From NCBI RefSeq assembly GCF_000224145.3, contig NC_020179.2, forward strand, positions 3,936,367 to 4,000,366: a DNA stretch of 64,000 bases, read 5' to 3'. Source of the DNA: Ciona intestinalis (lineage: Eukaryota > Chordata > Ascidiacea > Phlebobranchia > Cionidae). The notes under the pieces are model-generated. The model saw only the letters and a program-made list of their open reading frames with translations, made no database searches and had not been told where the DNA came from. The first letter of the stretch is position 1, and each line of letters starts with the position of its first letter. The translations under genes were made by a program, and so were the position numbers. Of this stretch, positions 25,601 to 36,290 are shown in pieces.

Positions 25601-28600
25601 GCTGCGGAACGCGCTTACGTAAAAATTGAGTTATGTGTTACGGTTTTGTAAACTACAAACAGAGCATGTAATATATAAATTATTAAATGTTTGCTTATCG
25701 CGTATTACCCATTCAGGTAATCTATATATTCAAATGATAACAATGTTTCGGCTCGGAAATCCCCTTTATATTAAAACACGACCGACACACGTCAATGCAA
25801 ATAATTGCAACATTAAACACGAGAGAGCTAATCGAAGAACGCTGCTAACAAGCCTTCGCTTCCAGTGGCGCGAAAACGAGGAAACCATGCTTTCAACAGA
25901 CTTGTATATGGGACATTTATACATGACAGTGTGGGTTTTGTTCCCCACCCCATGCCGAGCCACTTCATTTCCCGCCGCTTTTAATAATTGTTGTAAGAGT
26001 GCACTTAGCATAGTAACCACTCACTGCAATTGTGATTGCTATTGAGTTTAAACATCGAAATACTTACTCCCAATCAAAATGCTTCTATCATTATTTTTCG
26101 TTTTGATTCGCTAGATTTACAGTGCGCAACATTTCAAATAAACAAGCAGAACAACCGGTTCGGCGCCTCTAAATAATAATTTTCGATAAAAGTCGAAACC
26201 GTCTCTTTCAAGCCATCTCAAGCGTGGTAAACTTCCCGAAACCTCGTGGTAAAAAATAGAAGAAGGCGTCATACTGTAGATCACACGACCACCACGCGCC
26301 GCACAATTTCACGGCGTCGTATACTATTTTCTTCTCCGAAAGAAAACCACAAACGAGAGAACCGGTTTAACAAAGACACAACACGAGCCAAGTCCTTGCC
26401 GCTTGATTTACGTTAATGTTTTTCAAACCACCTTATTTAATTTGATGGCGCCTGGACAATATTATGTATCTTATATTGTGAAAATCGGATCTTAAACTGT
26501 CTTACATCAAAGAATGCATTAACGATCTGACCAATAACATACAAATGTGATGACATAATTATGTGAATCCATTATAAAATACTTTTCACCTTTTTTACCA
26601 CACTATAACTAAATATGTTTATTTTTAAAAATATGTTTATTTTTACCGCTGAAACTAAAAATTTCATTAGAAGAACCAACCTTTCATGGAATGGTCATGA
26701 ATTATTAAACAAAGCACACGCCATCTCGTTTGTTAGGATAAAAAATCCACATAGCAGATGGCAGGCTTACATTCTGGCACATATATATGGTTCTCTTATA
26801 CAAACATGCTATCATACTTATTTAAACAGATACCCACGCATAGGGAAATATACAGGCAAAGCAGATGCCACCAACGTACATACAGAGTTTAATGTTCATA
26901 CCCTTACTGAACACAACATGAATTATTAATCAAACCTTACTATATTCCCCACTTTGAAGCTTAATGCGACAAGATTTTATATTTATCATTCAATAAGTGA
27001 ACTGTAGAAACAACTGTTTATTCGTGTTATATCTTTGTATATATATATATATATATNNNNNNNNNNNNNNNNNNNNNNNNNNNNNNNNNNNNNNNNNNNN
27101 NNNNNNNNNNNNNNNNNNNNNNNNNNNNNNNNNNNNNNNNNNNNNNNNNNNNNNNNNNNNNNNNNNNNNNNNNNNNNNNNNCTCACTGCAATTGTGATTG
27201 CTATTGAGTTTAAACATCGAAATACTTATTCCCAATCAAAATGCTTCTATCATTGTTTTTCGTTTTGATTCGCTAGATTAACAGTGCGCAACATTTCAAA
27301 TAAACAAGCAGAACAACCGGTTCGGCGCCTCTAAATAATAATTTTTGATAAAAGTCGAAACCGTCTCTTTCAAGCCATCTCAAGCGTGGTAAACTTCCCG
27401 AAACCTCGTGGTAAAAAAATAGAAGAAGGCGTCATACTGTAGATCACACGACCACCACGCGCCGCACAATTTCACGGCGTCGTATACTATTTTCTTCTCC
27501 GAAAGAAAACCACAAACGAGAGAACCGGTTTAACAAAGGCACAACACGAGCCAAGTCCTTGCCGCTTGATTTACGTTAATGTTTTTCAAACCACCTTATT
27601 TAATTTGATGGCGCCTGGACAATATTATGTATCTTATATTGTGAAAATCGGAATTTAAACTGTCATACATCAAAGAATGCATTAACGATCTGACCAATAA
27701 CATACAAATGTGATGACATAATTATGTGAATCCATTATAAAATACTTTTCACCTTTTTTACCACACTATAACTAAATATGTTTATTTTTAAAAATATGTT
27801 TATTTTTACCGCTGAAACTAAAAATTTCATTAGAAGAACCAACCTTTCATGGAATGGTCATGAATTATTAAACAAAGCACACGCCATCTCGTTTGTTAGG
27901 ATAAAAAATCCACATAGCAGATGGCAGGCTTACATTCTGGCACATATATATGGTTCTCTTATACAAACATGCTATCATACTTATTTAAACAGATACCCAC
28001 GCATAGGGAAATATACAGGCAAAGCAGATGCCACCAACGTACATACAGAGTTTAATGTTCATACCCTTACTGAACACAACATGAATTATTAATCAAACCT
28101 TACTATATTCCCCACTTTGAAGCTTAATGCCACAAGATTTTATATTTATCATTCAATAAGTGAACTGTAGAAACAACTGTTTATTCGTGTTATATCTTTG
28201 TATATATATATATATATATATATATATAATGTAATTGAATATGTAGTTGATTTTGAATGTCACTGATTACATATGCAGTGATGAGGTAAGTATATATAAA
28301 ACTAAAAATAACATAAACCTATTTTATTTATATATATATATATACTAAAATAATCTAATAAATGTTTAAACATAAAATATATATTTTAATATTTTCCAGC
28401 ATTTGCAACAACAATGGTCATACAGCGGCTGATTTATCTCGCATGCAGAACTTTAAAGAGTGTGTGAATATATTAGATGCTGCATCTGGTCAATTAGCTG
28501 CACAAGTTTCCTATAATGGTCTCAATGGCAGTCATGTTCTTAATGGTAAGTACTCTATGTATTATGACGTATAAAGTTATACATGTTGTAAGTAACTCGA

Positions 28601-30752
28601 AAGCGAGCACGAGGTGATGTATGAAACATCACACCTGTGGTATACCGACTGTTGTTAACTCCTCACCGAGATAAATAAGTTCCGATCATTTATTCAAATT
28701 AACTTAAATCTGCAACTAAGTTCATACAAGCATTTTGTAAAACGAAATGGCAAAACAAAACACAGTATAAAAACAAGTGATAAATTAAAATTAAACAAGC
28801 ACAAAACAACATAAAATATTCATTAAAACTTTTGTGATGTAATTAATAATGACATCACTAACTTTAGGTTCATCTGGTTGTCATGTGACCAATGGGAATG
28901 GTTTTGTAACAAACGGTCACAACAATGGTACGAATGGTCACCATAATAATGGAGTAACAAACCGAAAGCGAAGCTATGAAGATGAGAGCATACCGTTGTT
29001 TAAACGAGCACGTGTGGCAGGTAATTATGCAACAACCTATCACTATACACAGCACAATTATCTCTTTGCACTCTAAGCTCACTTAAGACCAATTAATATT
29101 CAAAAAATACATTAAAGCTTTAATTAAAGGTTAAAAATAATGTATTCAACCAATGATAAAGGTTTAAGAAGACTGTTGTGTTTAATTGACTGTAAATGGC
29201 CATATGTTGCTCCCATTTTATAGTACAAAGTAGATTTGATTGTATTTATATGAGTTATAATTTATATATATATTTAATTCTCCTTTTGCCTTTTTCTTAC
29301 ACTCTCTCTCTCTCTTCGGTGCATCTTTCTTATGCATGGTTGTGTGTTGTTTCATTTCAACTCTCTCTAACATCGCTGTACAAGGCGATGGCAGCTGATA
29401 GCGGCATTTATACACAGGCGAGGTTAATCACCAACATAATCCACTGATCGAAACCAACCACGAACCAATGGAAGTCAATGCCACAAAACCCAGCACCGCT
29501 GTAATTGGATATTTCTTCAATCTTTCCCATGCTCAGGCTGACCCAGTGTCTAAGCGTCCACCGCATGTTTATAGCAACGGCTACTATTGAACAATTTGAC
29601 TGAACGCTAGAATTTTTTATCTCGTCAGTCGCACACACCGAGTTTCTGTTCTTCCTTTTCACATTTCATTGCTGCAACACAAAAGAAGTCAGTTGTGTTT
29701 ATTTTCAACTCAGGCTCCACCTATCCTCACACCTACTCATGCGATGATGACATCACAATGGAATCTGATGTCACAATGGATGGGGTGGCAGATGGTGTCC
29801 CAGCAACGCCCGCAAATAGTCAAGATGGTTCAACTGTAGCCAAGATCAATGATCTGACGACTTCTGCCGAAAAATACGTCATGAAGCTACAAGGGATCCC
29901 ACAATATGAAGACGAGTTGTTTTCATGTGGAGAATGGCAGGAACACAAATATTCAAACTTTAAATGTACCCGTAGTGACACGAGCATGCGAGATTCCTTC
30001 AACTCACATTACTTTTAATCTAACCAGTTTCTGTCCATCCAATTTTCAATTTCACTTCAACCTTTTCTTCCTGTTACTGTCACCCTAGCCCTTTTCAGCA
30101 TATATGACCCACTCACACAAGTTAGGGGACGTTTTATTTAACCTAGCCTGTGTTCCACAGAAGCAAACCTCACGAACCACTTTCTTACCAAACAAGTACA
30201 TCGGGTTTCTACCAATGACATAGAAATGGATACAGCGCTTGATGAACCTTCATGCTCCCACTCACCAGTCAATAACAGGGGAGGGTTTTATGCCCAATAC
30301 CTTATAGAACGACAAATGCATCTTTATCACGGCTTCTGAAACTGCTTTTCTAGATATCTGTTCTTTATTTCGTTCTTTTTTACCATAATTTCTGATTTCT
30401 TATGGCAATTCATTTTAAGACCATTCGGTGATTATTCTGTTTGTCTAAACCAGATAAGCTCTCCAAGTGTATCCCGGTAAAGATAAAAGCTCCAAGCAAA
30501 CTGGATGAGTGGGCATCAATGGAATGCGACATAGAATCCTACCCCGTCACCCCACCAGAATATCAGAACATTAACTCAACTGAAGCTTGCTTTCGTGCCC
30601 CGAGTCCTGGCATGGACTTCCGGGTTGATGAAGACATGCAACTATGGTGTCACATGCATGGCTATGGTGATACAGCTGAAAGTTTATCAGAGGATGAGCA
30701 TAGCATCCCTAGGTATAAGTTAAAAGGGATCCAGACAACTGGCTGGTGTTAA
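22668..30752 (+). CDS. ANKRD10: ANKRD10-like ankyrin repeat protein
   Basis: Coding exons: 22668-22877, 23979-24131, 24490-24581, 28400-28545, 28868-29020, 29714 to a donor before about 29975, and 30454-30752. The first four encode ankyrin repeats: YPIHKACRDGD (from residue 24), FYGWTPVHWAAYFGK, TPAHIAAFGGHPTCLLELL, GETPMHKAARVGNGECIKTL and a last repeat NNNGHTAADLSRMQNFKECV. Order and wording match vertebrate ANKRD10, as does the C-terminal MHGYGDTAESLSEDE. Between them is an Asn/Gly-rich stretch followed by NRKRSYEDESIPLFKRARV, a likely nuclear localisation signal. Molecular function is not established for the family. The open frame of exon 29714 continues to a stop at 30016-30018, so it may be terminal in some transcripts. 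ATG 22668 is used because the longer open frame upstream has only a GTG. The third intron is 3.8 kb and contains a duplicated block with a gap. Confidence 0.88.
26022..27056. repeat. Intronic block, copy 1 (left of N gap)
   Basis: About 1.03 kb beginning CTCACTGCAATTGTGATTGC and ending in a (TA)n run at the gap. It is repeated in direct orientation at 27182-28226 with only a few substitutions and single-base indels. It contains no conserved exon; a 104-codon open frame (26615-26929) is present in both copies but has no recognisable relatives. Confidence 0.88.
27057..27181. other. Assembly gap, 125 N
   Basis: Starts inside a (TA)n microsatellite and ends at the first base of the second copy of the 1 kb block. 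Confidence 0.99.
27182..28226. repeat. Intronic block, copy 2 (right of N gap)
   Basis: Near-identical to 26022-27056. It ends in a longer (TA)n run (about 28201-28226) and then continues into unique sequence leading to the ANKRD10 exon at 28400. Confidence 0.88.
30161..30339 (+). other. Possible alternative terminal exon of ANKRD10
   Basis: Follows a good acceptor (CTGTGTTCCACAG) and accepts the same phase as exons 29714 and 30454 (one base carried over). In that phase it reads 58 codons to TGA, including STNDIEMDTALDEPSCSHSP and ending RQMHLYHGF. No donor of the right phase is seen to join it to 30454, so it would be a terminal alternative. Could be fortuitous. Confidence 0.3.
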
Positions 30753-31522
30753 AACATTGTATGTTTTTTACGTTCTCATTTCACTGTCCATTTACTAAAC
30801 TTGAGCTGCCAATGCTGGAGCGCCAGGTTAACTAATCGGCGCACAACGCTGTGATATTTTAAGCTGCTTTACACTATTGTGTGTATAATCCAAGTGTTTT
30901 TGAGGTGAATCCGCAATGCTGCGCATAAACTAGCTGCGTATTAGCCTGTACCATGTAGTATATCTTGATTTTGCACATATTAACACACTACATTCCACTT
31001 GAAAAGTAAAACTGAAACACAAACTGTTTTCCAACTCAAACGTTGTATCAAAATCGCACATTTAATCAAATAACATTAAGGTCTTAATGACTTAACCCAC
31101 AAACAATCTAAAACGCCCTGTGCAACTTGATTTCACAACATAACTACACAGTTTTGTCATGTTTTAGTTCTGCAATGTTCCAATTTTGTGCATTTTTTGG
31201 TTTCTCTGTTAAAAGTCTGCGGCTGGCTGCAGCTTTGTGTACTGACGGGATTAGTTTAAGTTGCTGCATTTTCTTTCTGCTTAATTTTTGTGACTTAGTT
31301 TTGAGATTGAATCGTTTTTGTAATGTTCAGCACAGACAGTCATTTTCATTTTTGCTTCTGAAAAAAAATGACTCCATGTTTGTTTTATAGATGTCCTCAC
31401 CGTTCTTTTTACTGTTACTTTTGTATAGAAAAAGCAAAAATACAAAAATAAGTTCTTCGATTTCATAATGGAGTGTTGACATACAAAGTTCAGTTCGGTT
31501 AATAGCATGTTTTAGACAGTTT

Positions 31523-31571
31523 AACCAGAGTATACTAAACAAGTTTAAAACAAGTTTAGTATACTCTGGTT
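31523..31571. repeat. Inverted repeat: 18-bp perfect stem, 13-nt loop
   Basis: Left arm AACCAGAGTATACTAAAC (31523-31540) and right arm GTTTAGTATACTCTGGTT (31554-31571) are exact reverse complements around AAGTTTAAAACAA. Pairing could extend with one mismatch beyond the outer ends. No T-run follows and no gene is attached. Confidence 0.85.
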
Positions 31572-32102
31572 TAACAGTGGTAGTGGATATACAGTCCAAT
31601 ACTGGGTTAAAATAAGGGCACATTCACGTTTTATAAACATACCAGTGTGGTATTTAATCATTATTGATAAACTTAAACTTTTGTTAGTGAAAAAAATTTA
31701 GCATGTCCGTTGAAATCCTAAAATGGGATAATTTGTGTCCCCGCACTTAGTAATAACTATACTATTTCTATAGTTTTCAAATCTTTCCCGCGTGTTTTTA
31801 AGTTTTCAATCGCGAAGTTTGAAAATATTTTGACGGTAGTTTTGATTTCTAAATAAGATTTTTTTGTTATTCTTGTATACCTAAAACTTAAAAACAATTC
31901 GAACTGTAATACTTACGTTGTATTATCTTGCTCAAAATTATAATTGTATCGTCAACCGTCAAGGCTAGACGGTTTTAAAATGAATAGGTTTGTACAAACT
32001 AAAGTATATATATAAACACAAGTAGTAGTATTGTATACAATATAGTGAATATACATGATCAACAATTACAGTTTAAAATATACAGATGGTTGAAATAGGA
32101 AG

Positions 32103-32227
32103 NNNNNNNNNNNNNNNNNNNNNNNNNNNNNNNNNNNNNNNNNNNNNNNNNNNNNNNNNNNNNNNNNNNNNNNNNNNNNNNNNNNNNNNNNNNNNNNNNN
32201 NNNNNNNNNNNNNNNNNNNNNNNNNNN
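32103..32227. other. Assembly gap, 125 N
   Basis: Lies just upstream of the first visible exon of the plus-strand choline transporter. The missing two exons (about 324 nt coding plus introns in the sister gene) exceed 125 bases, so if they are here the gap size is nominal. Confidence 0.99.
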
Positions 32228-32394
32228 CACTTTTACTTAGGTTTTAGTTTTGCTGCTAAAAAGTGTGTAATATGGCAGTGGTAACATACCGGGTAACTTG
32301 TAAGCGGAGTCCATTGGTATAACGACAGCAGTTACCCGCCACACGAGATTAAACAATTTACAATCATTTATTCCCCTATCCCCTCTTTCCACAG

Positions 32395-35300
32395 GGTTAC
32401 GTCACCATGCTGGATCCATTGCAACGTAAGCTTGGCAGGCGCATGGGGGGTCTGTTGTACTTACCAGCACTCTTGGGTGAAATATTCTGGTCAGCCGCCA
32501 TTCTTGCCGCTCTTGGTAAGCATTCACGTACCTGCATTGATTATTTTAGGAAATATTTAACTAAATTTAAGTTGATATTGCTTCAACACGTATAGTGGGG
32601 AAGACGAGACACCTTTAGCACATAACATCCAAACATGCTAATCGTGTTTTAGACATATAACAACACTCTATAGGAGTCGTAAGGATACGGTTTTATAATT
32701 CTTTGAATGTTCTTTGTTTACTACCAAATGGGACGAGACAATTGAATAAAAAGATGTTCCCTCTTCCCCACCCCACTATATGCATCAATGTCCCGGTTAT
32801 TTTTTTTAGAGCCGGTAAAAATGTATGAAAAGTTTGTAAAAAAGCTACATTCGGAAATTGTATATTAAGTAGCGTCCTGTCGTAAAAGAAACTCGAACAA
32901 GTTAACGTTTATAGGAAGTAGTTATCTATAATTTCAGTGTAAAAGTTCTGTTAAGCCAAGTATTCTATGGCACAGGTTACCCTGTTCATGCCCACCCAAA
33001 TATTGACGATGTAAATATCATTATTACGTTATTTCTGCCACTTTGCATCAGCATAGTGTGTTTGTAAACTGTAAACATTTGTTGAATGAATGTGTAACTT
33101 ATACTTGGTTGGCGTGTAAACAACAGGCGTTATAACATGGGTGTTCTATTTCATACAACCGCTTTCGAGTTATGTATGTAATTTCTTTACCACCGTTAAG
33201 TGTAGCCCCCATATATGTTATAGATGACATATAGGCGTATATTTTTCTGGTTATAGCATATGCATAAATCTCTTTTCTATTTCATTACGTCATCAAAAAT
33301 ATTTCGTCACAATCTTATTATGCGTCACAGGCGGTACATTGTCCGTGATCATAGACCTTGATATTCGTATCTCTGTCATTGTATCTGCATGTATTGCTGT
33401 GTTGTATACGTTGGTTGGTGGTCTGTATTCAGTGGCTTATACAGACGTGGTGCAACTGGCTTGTATATTCATTGGACTTGTAAGTACTTAAGACATTGAT
33501 AGTTTGTTATAATATGGTGTATTTCATACAACATATACGACATGTGTTACTTTGTATTAAATTTAAATGGCCCAAGTATCGAAGAACAAATCGTTATTAT
33601 ATACGACGCTTTTTTCACATGAAACGTTTGGATTTTTTCCAATTGTAAAGAAAACACTTTTAAAACTTACATTCTGTTGGTGTCCCATCTTCCCCACCCT
33701 ACTAAACTTGATATACAACATGCAAACAAGCGAAAGTTTGCCTCCCATTATATTTAATGATGATATTTGTTTAGTGGTTGAGCATTCCATTCGCGTTCAC
33801 TCATCCTGCTGTATCAGACATCGCTACTACAGCTTACCACTCACCTAACTGGCTTGGTACTTGGGATATTTCGACCACTGGTCTCTGGATCGACTCTGCT
33901 CTGCTATTGGTATAAACAAATCGTCGTTTTACTACTTTTTTAAAGATGGGTTGTAAATTTATTAACCTGTGTGACAGGACAACTTTTAAAATCACAACAC
34001 GAGGACCTTGTTTCTTACACCTCTTATCTACTTACGAGATGAAACGCTTGTATAGTTTTTTCTTTATAAATGGCAACTTGAACAAATTATACTTAGTTCA
34101 ATAATATGCATTTTTCTTCAGATATTCGGTGGTATTCCATGGCAGGTCTATTTTCAACGTGTGTTATCATCCGATAGTGCTGCTCATGCGCAAATATTGT
34201 CGTTTGTGGCCGCATTTGGTTGCATTGCTATGTCAGCACCATCGATATTGATCGGTGCAATTGCTGCCAGTACTGGTAAGTATGAGGTATAATAGGGTGG
34301 GGTAAGATGGGCGTATTCTCGTTCTTTTGTGTTGTCCCATTTGAAGTAAACAAAAAATGTTTACAGAAATAACTGTATTCTCACGCCTCTGTAAAATAGC
34401 GTTGTCAGTTGTTGAAAACACAATCAGGAAATATGGGTTTTGGGTGCTAACAGTATCCCATCTTACCCCACAGCACTTTATATATAGTTCTACCTGTCTA
34501 ACTTCGTTTTATTTTAAAGGTCGTCACTATTCATATGCCAGTGAAAGATCAAGTAAATACAGTGCAAGTAAATTTAATCAGAAAAGCGATAGGCCGCCTA
34601 GGATTTGAATTATTTTGAGGATCTTGTAATGTATAATAAGCAGTTCAAGCAGTTGCATTATTTGCATTTGTAACACAAACCAAAAATCCGAAGCCGACTC
34701 ATCTTCAACACGAAAAATGTTACCTATAGATTGGAACGCTACAGGCTATGGCCTTCCGGACCCAATTACTAAAGGCGACCAAGCCAATATTCTGCCAATT
34801 GTGCTTCAATACCTCACCCCTGTAGCTGTATCATTCTTTGGGCTTGGCGCTGTTTCTGCTGCTGTCATGTCATCTGCAGACTCTAGTATTCTATCTGCTT
34901 CTAGTATGTTTACTAGGAATATTTATAACGTCACATTCCGACAAAAGGTGAGCGTTATCTTTGTCTTCTGTAGGTAGTATAGGGTGGGGGGAAATGGGAC
35001 ACCTTTTTATGCTATTTGGTAGTAAACAAAGAAGATTCAAGAAATTATAAAACCGTATTCTCTCGACCCTTCTGAGCCGTTGCTAATTATTTAAAATACG
35101 ATCAGAATATTTGGATAAGCTAATGGTGTCCCATCTTTCCCCACGGTACTATAACGATACAACCTTCCATTTGTTAACGATATTGTTTTTCGTTCAGGCT
35201 TCAGAAAAAGAGTTGATATGGGTAATGCGGTTTTCTATCTTTGCCATGGGGGCTATCGCCACCGTATTAGCACTTACAGTCGGTTCCGTATACGCCTTGT

Positions 35301-35789
35301 GGTATTTAAGCTCAGATTTTGTATTCGTCATTCTGTTCCCACAGGTCTGTACATACACGTAGTGAAACTGGCGTTCGTATTTCTAAATTTTATTTTTTAC
35401 AGTTTTTTAGTGTGTTGTACTTGGACCCAAACACTTACGGATCAATCGTCGCTTTTATTGTGGGTTTAGTGCTTCGGTTAGGTGGCGGAGAACCTGCGTT
35501 CAATCTCAAACCATTTATCCCGTACCCAGGGGGAAACAACTTTCCTTATAAAACTCTAGCAATGGTTTCCTCGTTGGTGACTCTGCTTGTCGTGTCTTAC
35601 TTTGTGCGCTATCTATTTGTAAGCGGGATATTACCTGCTAAATACGATTTCCTTGAATGTAATCTCGCAAACGGAGGACGGGGAATAGAACGAAAGAAAA
35701 CAGACGTTCCGCCAGAAGAAATAGAAATGGACCATGGGGTGGCGAATGATAGCTTTGTTGGCGAAAATGTTGTAAAAACTGCTTTGTAA
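32395..35789 (+). CDS. SLC5A7: High-affinity choline transporter (SLC5A7-like), copy A, 5' exons not present
   Basis: Na+-coupled choline uptake at the plasma membrane, supplying acetylcholine synthesis in cholinergic neurons. Seven exons in frame: 32395-32515, 33331-33479, 33775-33909, 34122-34275, 34730-34947, 35198-35344, 35403-35789. They encode [79 protein letters not shown] and [18 protein letters not shown], the family order from about residue 80 of CHT1 to the end. Exon lengths 121/149/135/154/218/147 equal those of the minus-strand copy, showing common descent. No stop or frameshift is present. The sequence for exons 1-2 (start codon, first two membrane helices) is absent; an N gap lies upstream, so the gene may be intact in the animal or truncated by the duplication. 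Confidence 0.93.
32591..32780. mobile_element. Inverted-terminal-repeat element (MITE-like), in choline transporter copy A intron
   Basis: About 190 bp bounded by TATAGTGGGGAAGACGAGACACC and a reverse-complementary end CTTCCCCACCCCACTATA. The interior has the family core CGTGTTTTAGACATATAACAACACTCTATAGGAGTCG and TTTGTTTACTACCAAATGGGACGAGA. It is absent from the equivalent intron of copy B. Confidence 0.75.
34288..34482. mobile_element. MITE-like element, reverse orientation, diverged
   Basis: Starts TATAATAGGGTGGGGTAAGATGGG and ends TATCCCATCTTACCCCACAG. Interior reads GTTGTCCCATTTGAAGTAAAC, the reverse-orientation version of the family. Lies in choline transporter copy A, intron 34276-34729. 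Confidence 0.7.
34978..35153. mobile_element. MITE-like element, reverse orientation
   Basis: Bounded by TATAGGGTGGGGGGAAATGGGACACC and GGTGTCCCATCTTTCCCCACGGTACTATA. It lies in copy A intron 34948-35197; the copy B counterpart intron has none. Confidence 0.75.
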
Positions 35790-36034
35790 TTTATCCGATT
35801 ATAAGTGTCGCAGTTTAATTCAAACTGCCGTATTTTTTTTGCTGACGCACTTAATTGCTGCCTCCCGCCTGATGTAAGTTCAGTTTTATTTAAGTTATCT
35901 TATTTGTGGACTGGTATTTTTATTTGCAGGAAAGACAAATTTACAAAAGCAATTAAAAATCAAAGTTTTATAACTTTATTTCAACAAAGTTGGCTTGAGT
36001 GGTATAGGATATAATATTAAGCAAGTTTGTAAGC

Positions 36035-36040
36035 AATAAA
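36035..36040 (+). terminator. Probable polyadenylation signal of choline transporter copy A
   Basis: AATAAA 246 bases past the copy A stop. A minus-strand AATAAA (TTTATT at 35975-35980) exists for the convergent copy B, so the two 3' UTRs may overlap. Confidence 0.4.
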
Positions 36041-36290
36041 ATTGTAAGTGCAGAAAGACCAGATAAACTATGAACTGGGCACTTTATAAAGTAGCGTATG
36101 CAAATGTTCTATAATTATTGTAGTTACTGAAGAAAAATCAACGTGTCATGTAGCTTTTAGTTGTAATTGAAACTGCATAAGTGTTTAGGAATACATACGT
36201 TGGTAAGCAATTAATTTACTAATAAAAAAATAACTATATAAACTTTAGTTATAAATGTCACCCTTTACTTTTTACAGTTCATCATAAACA

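Larger units (their letters stand above)
30753..32394. other. Intergenic / missing 5' part of the plus-strand choline transporter
   Basis: No exon could be supported here. It holds a strong hairpin (31523-31571), an N gap (32103-32227) and AT-rich sequence. Exons 1 and 2 of the plus-strand SLC5A7 gene are expected but are not visible on either side of the gap. Confidence 0.6.

Noticed and set aside
25626-26045. 139-codon plus-strand open frame and an 84-codon antisense partner in ANKRD10 intron 3
   Set aside because: No protein family features and no suitable splice phase to the flanking ankyrin exons. The open frame begins in unique DNA and runs into the duplicated block, which suggests a fortuitous frame.
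26615-26929. 104-codon open frame on the plus strand, repeated intact at 27778-28092
   Set aside because: It lies in an ANKRD10 intron and both copies belong to blocks that are almost identical, so its survival in two places is not independent evidence of coding. No domain, signal peptide or family resemblance is visible.
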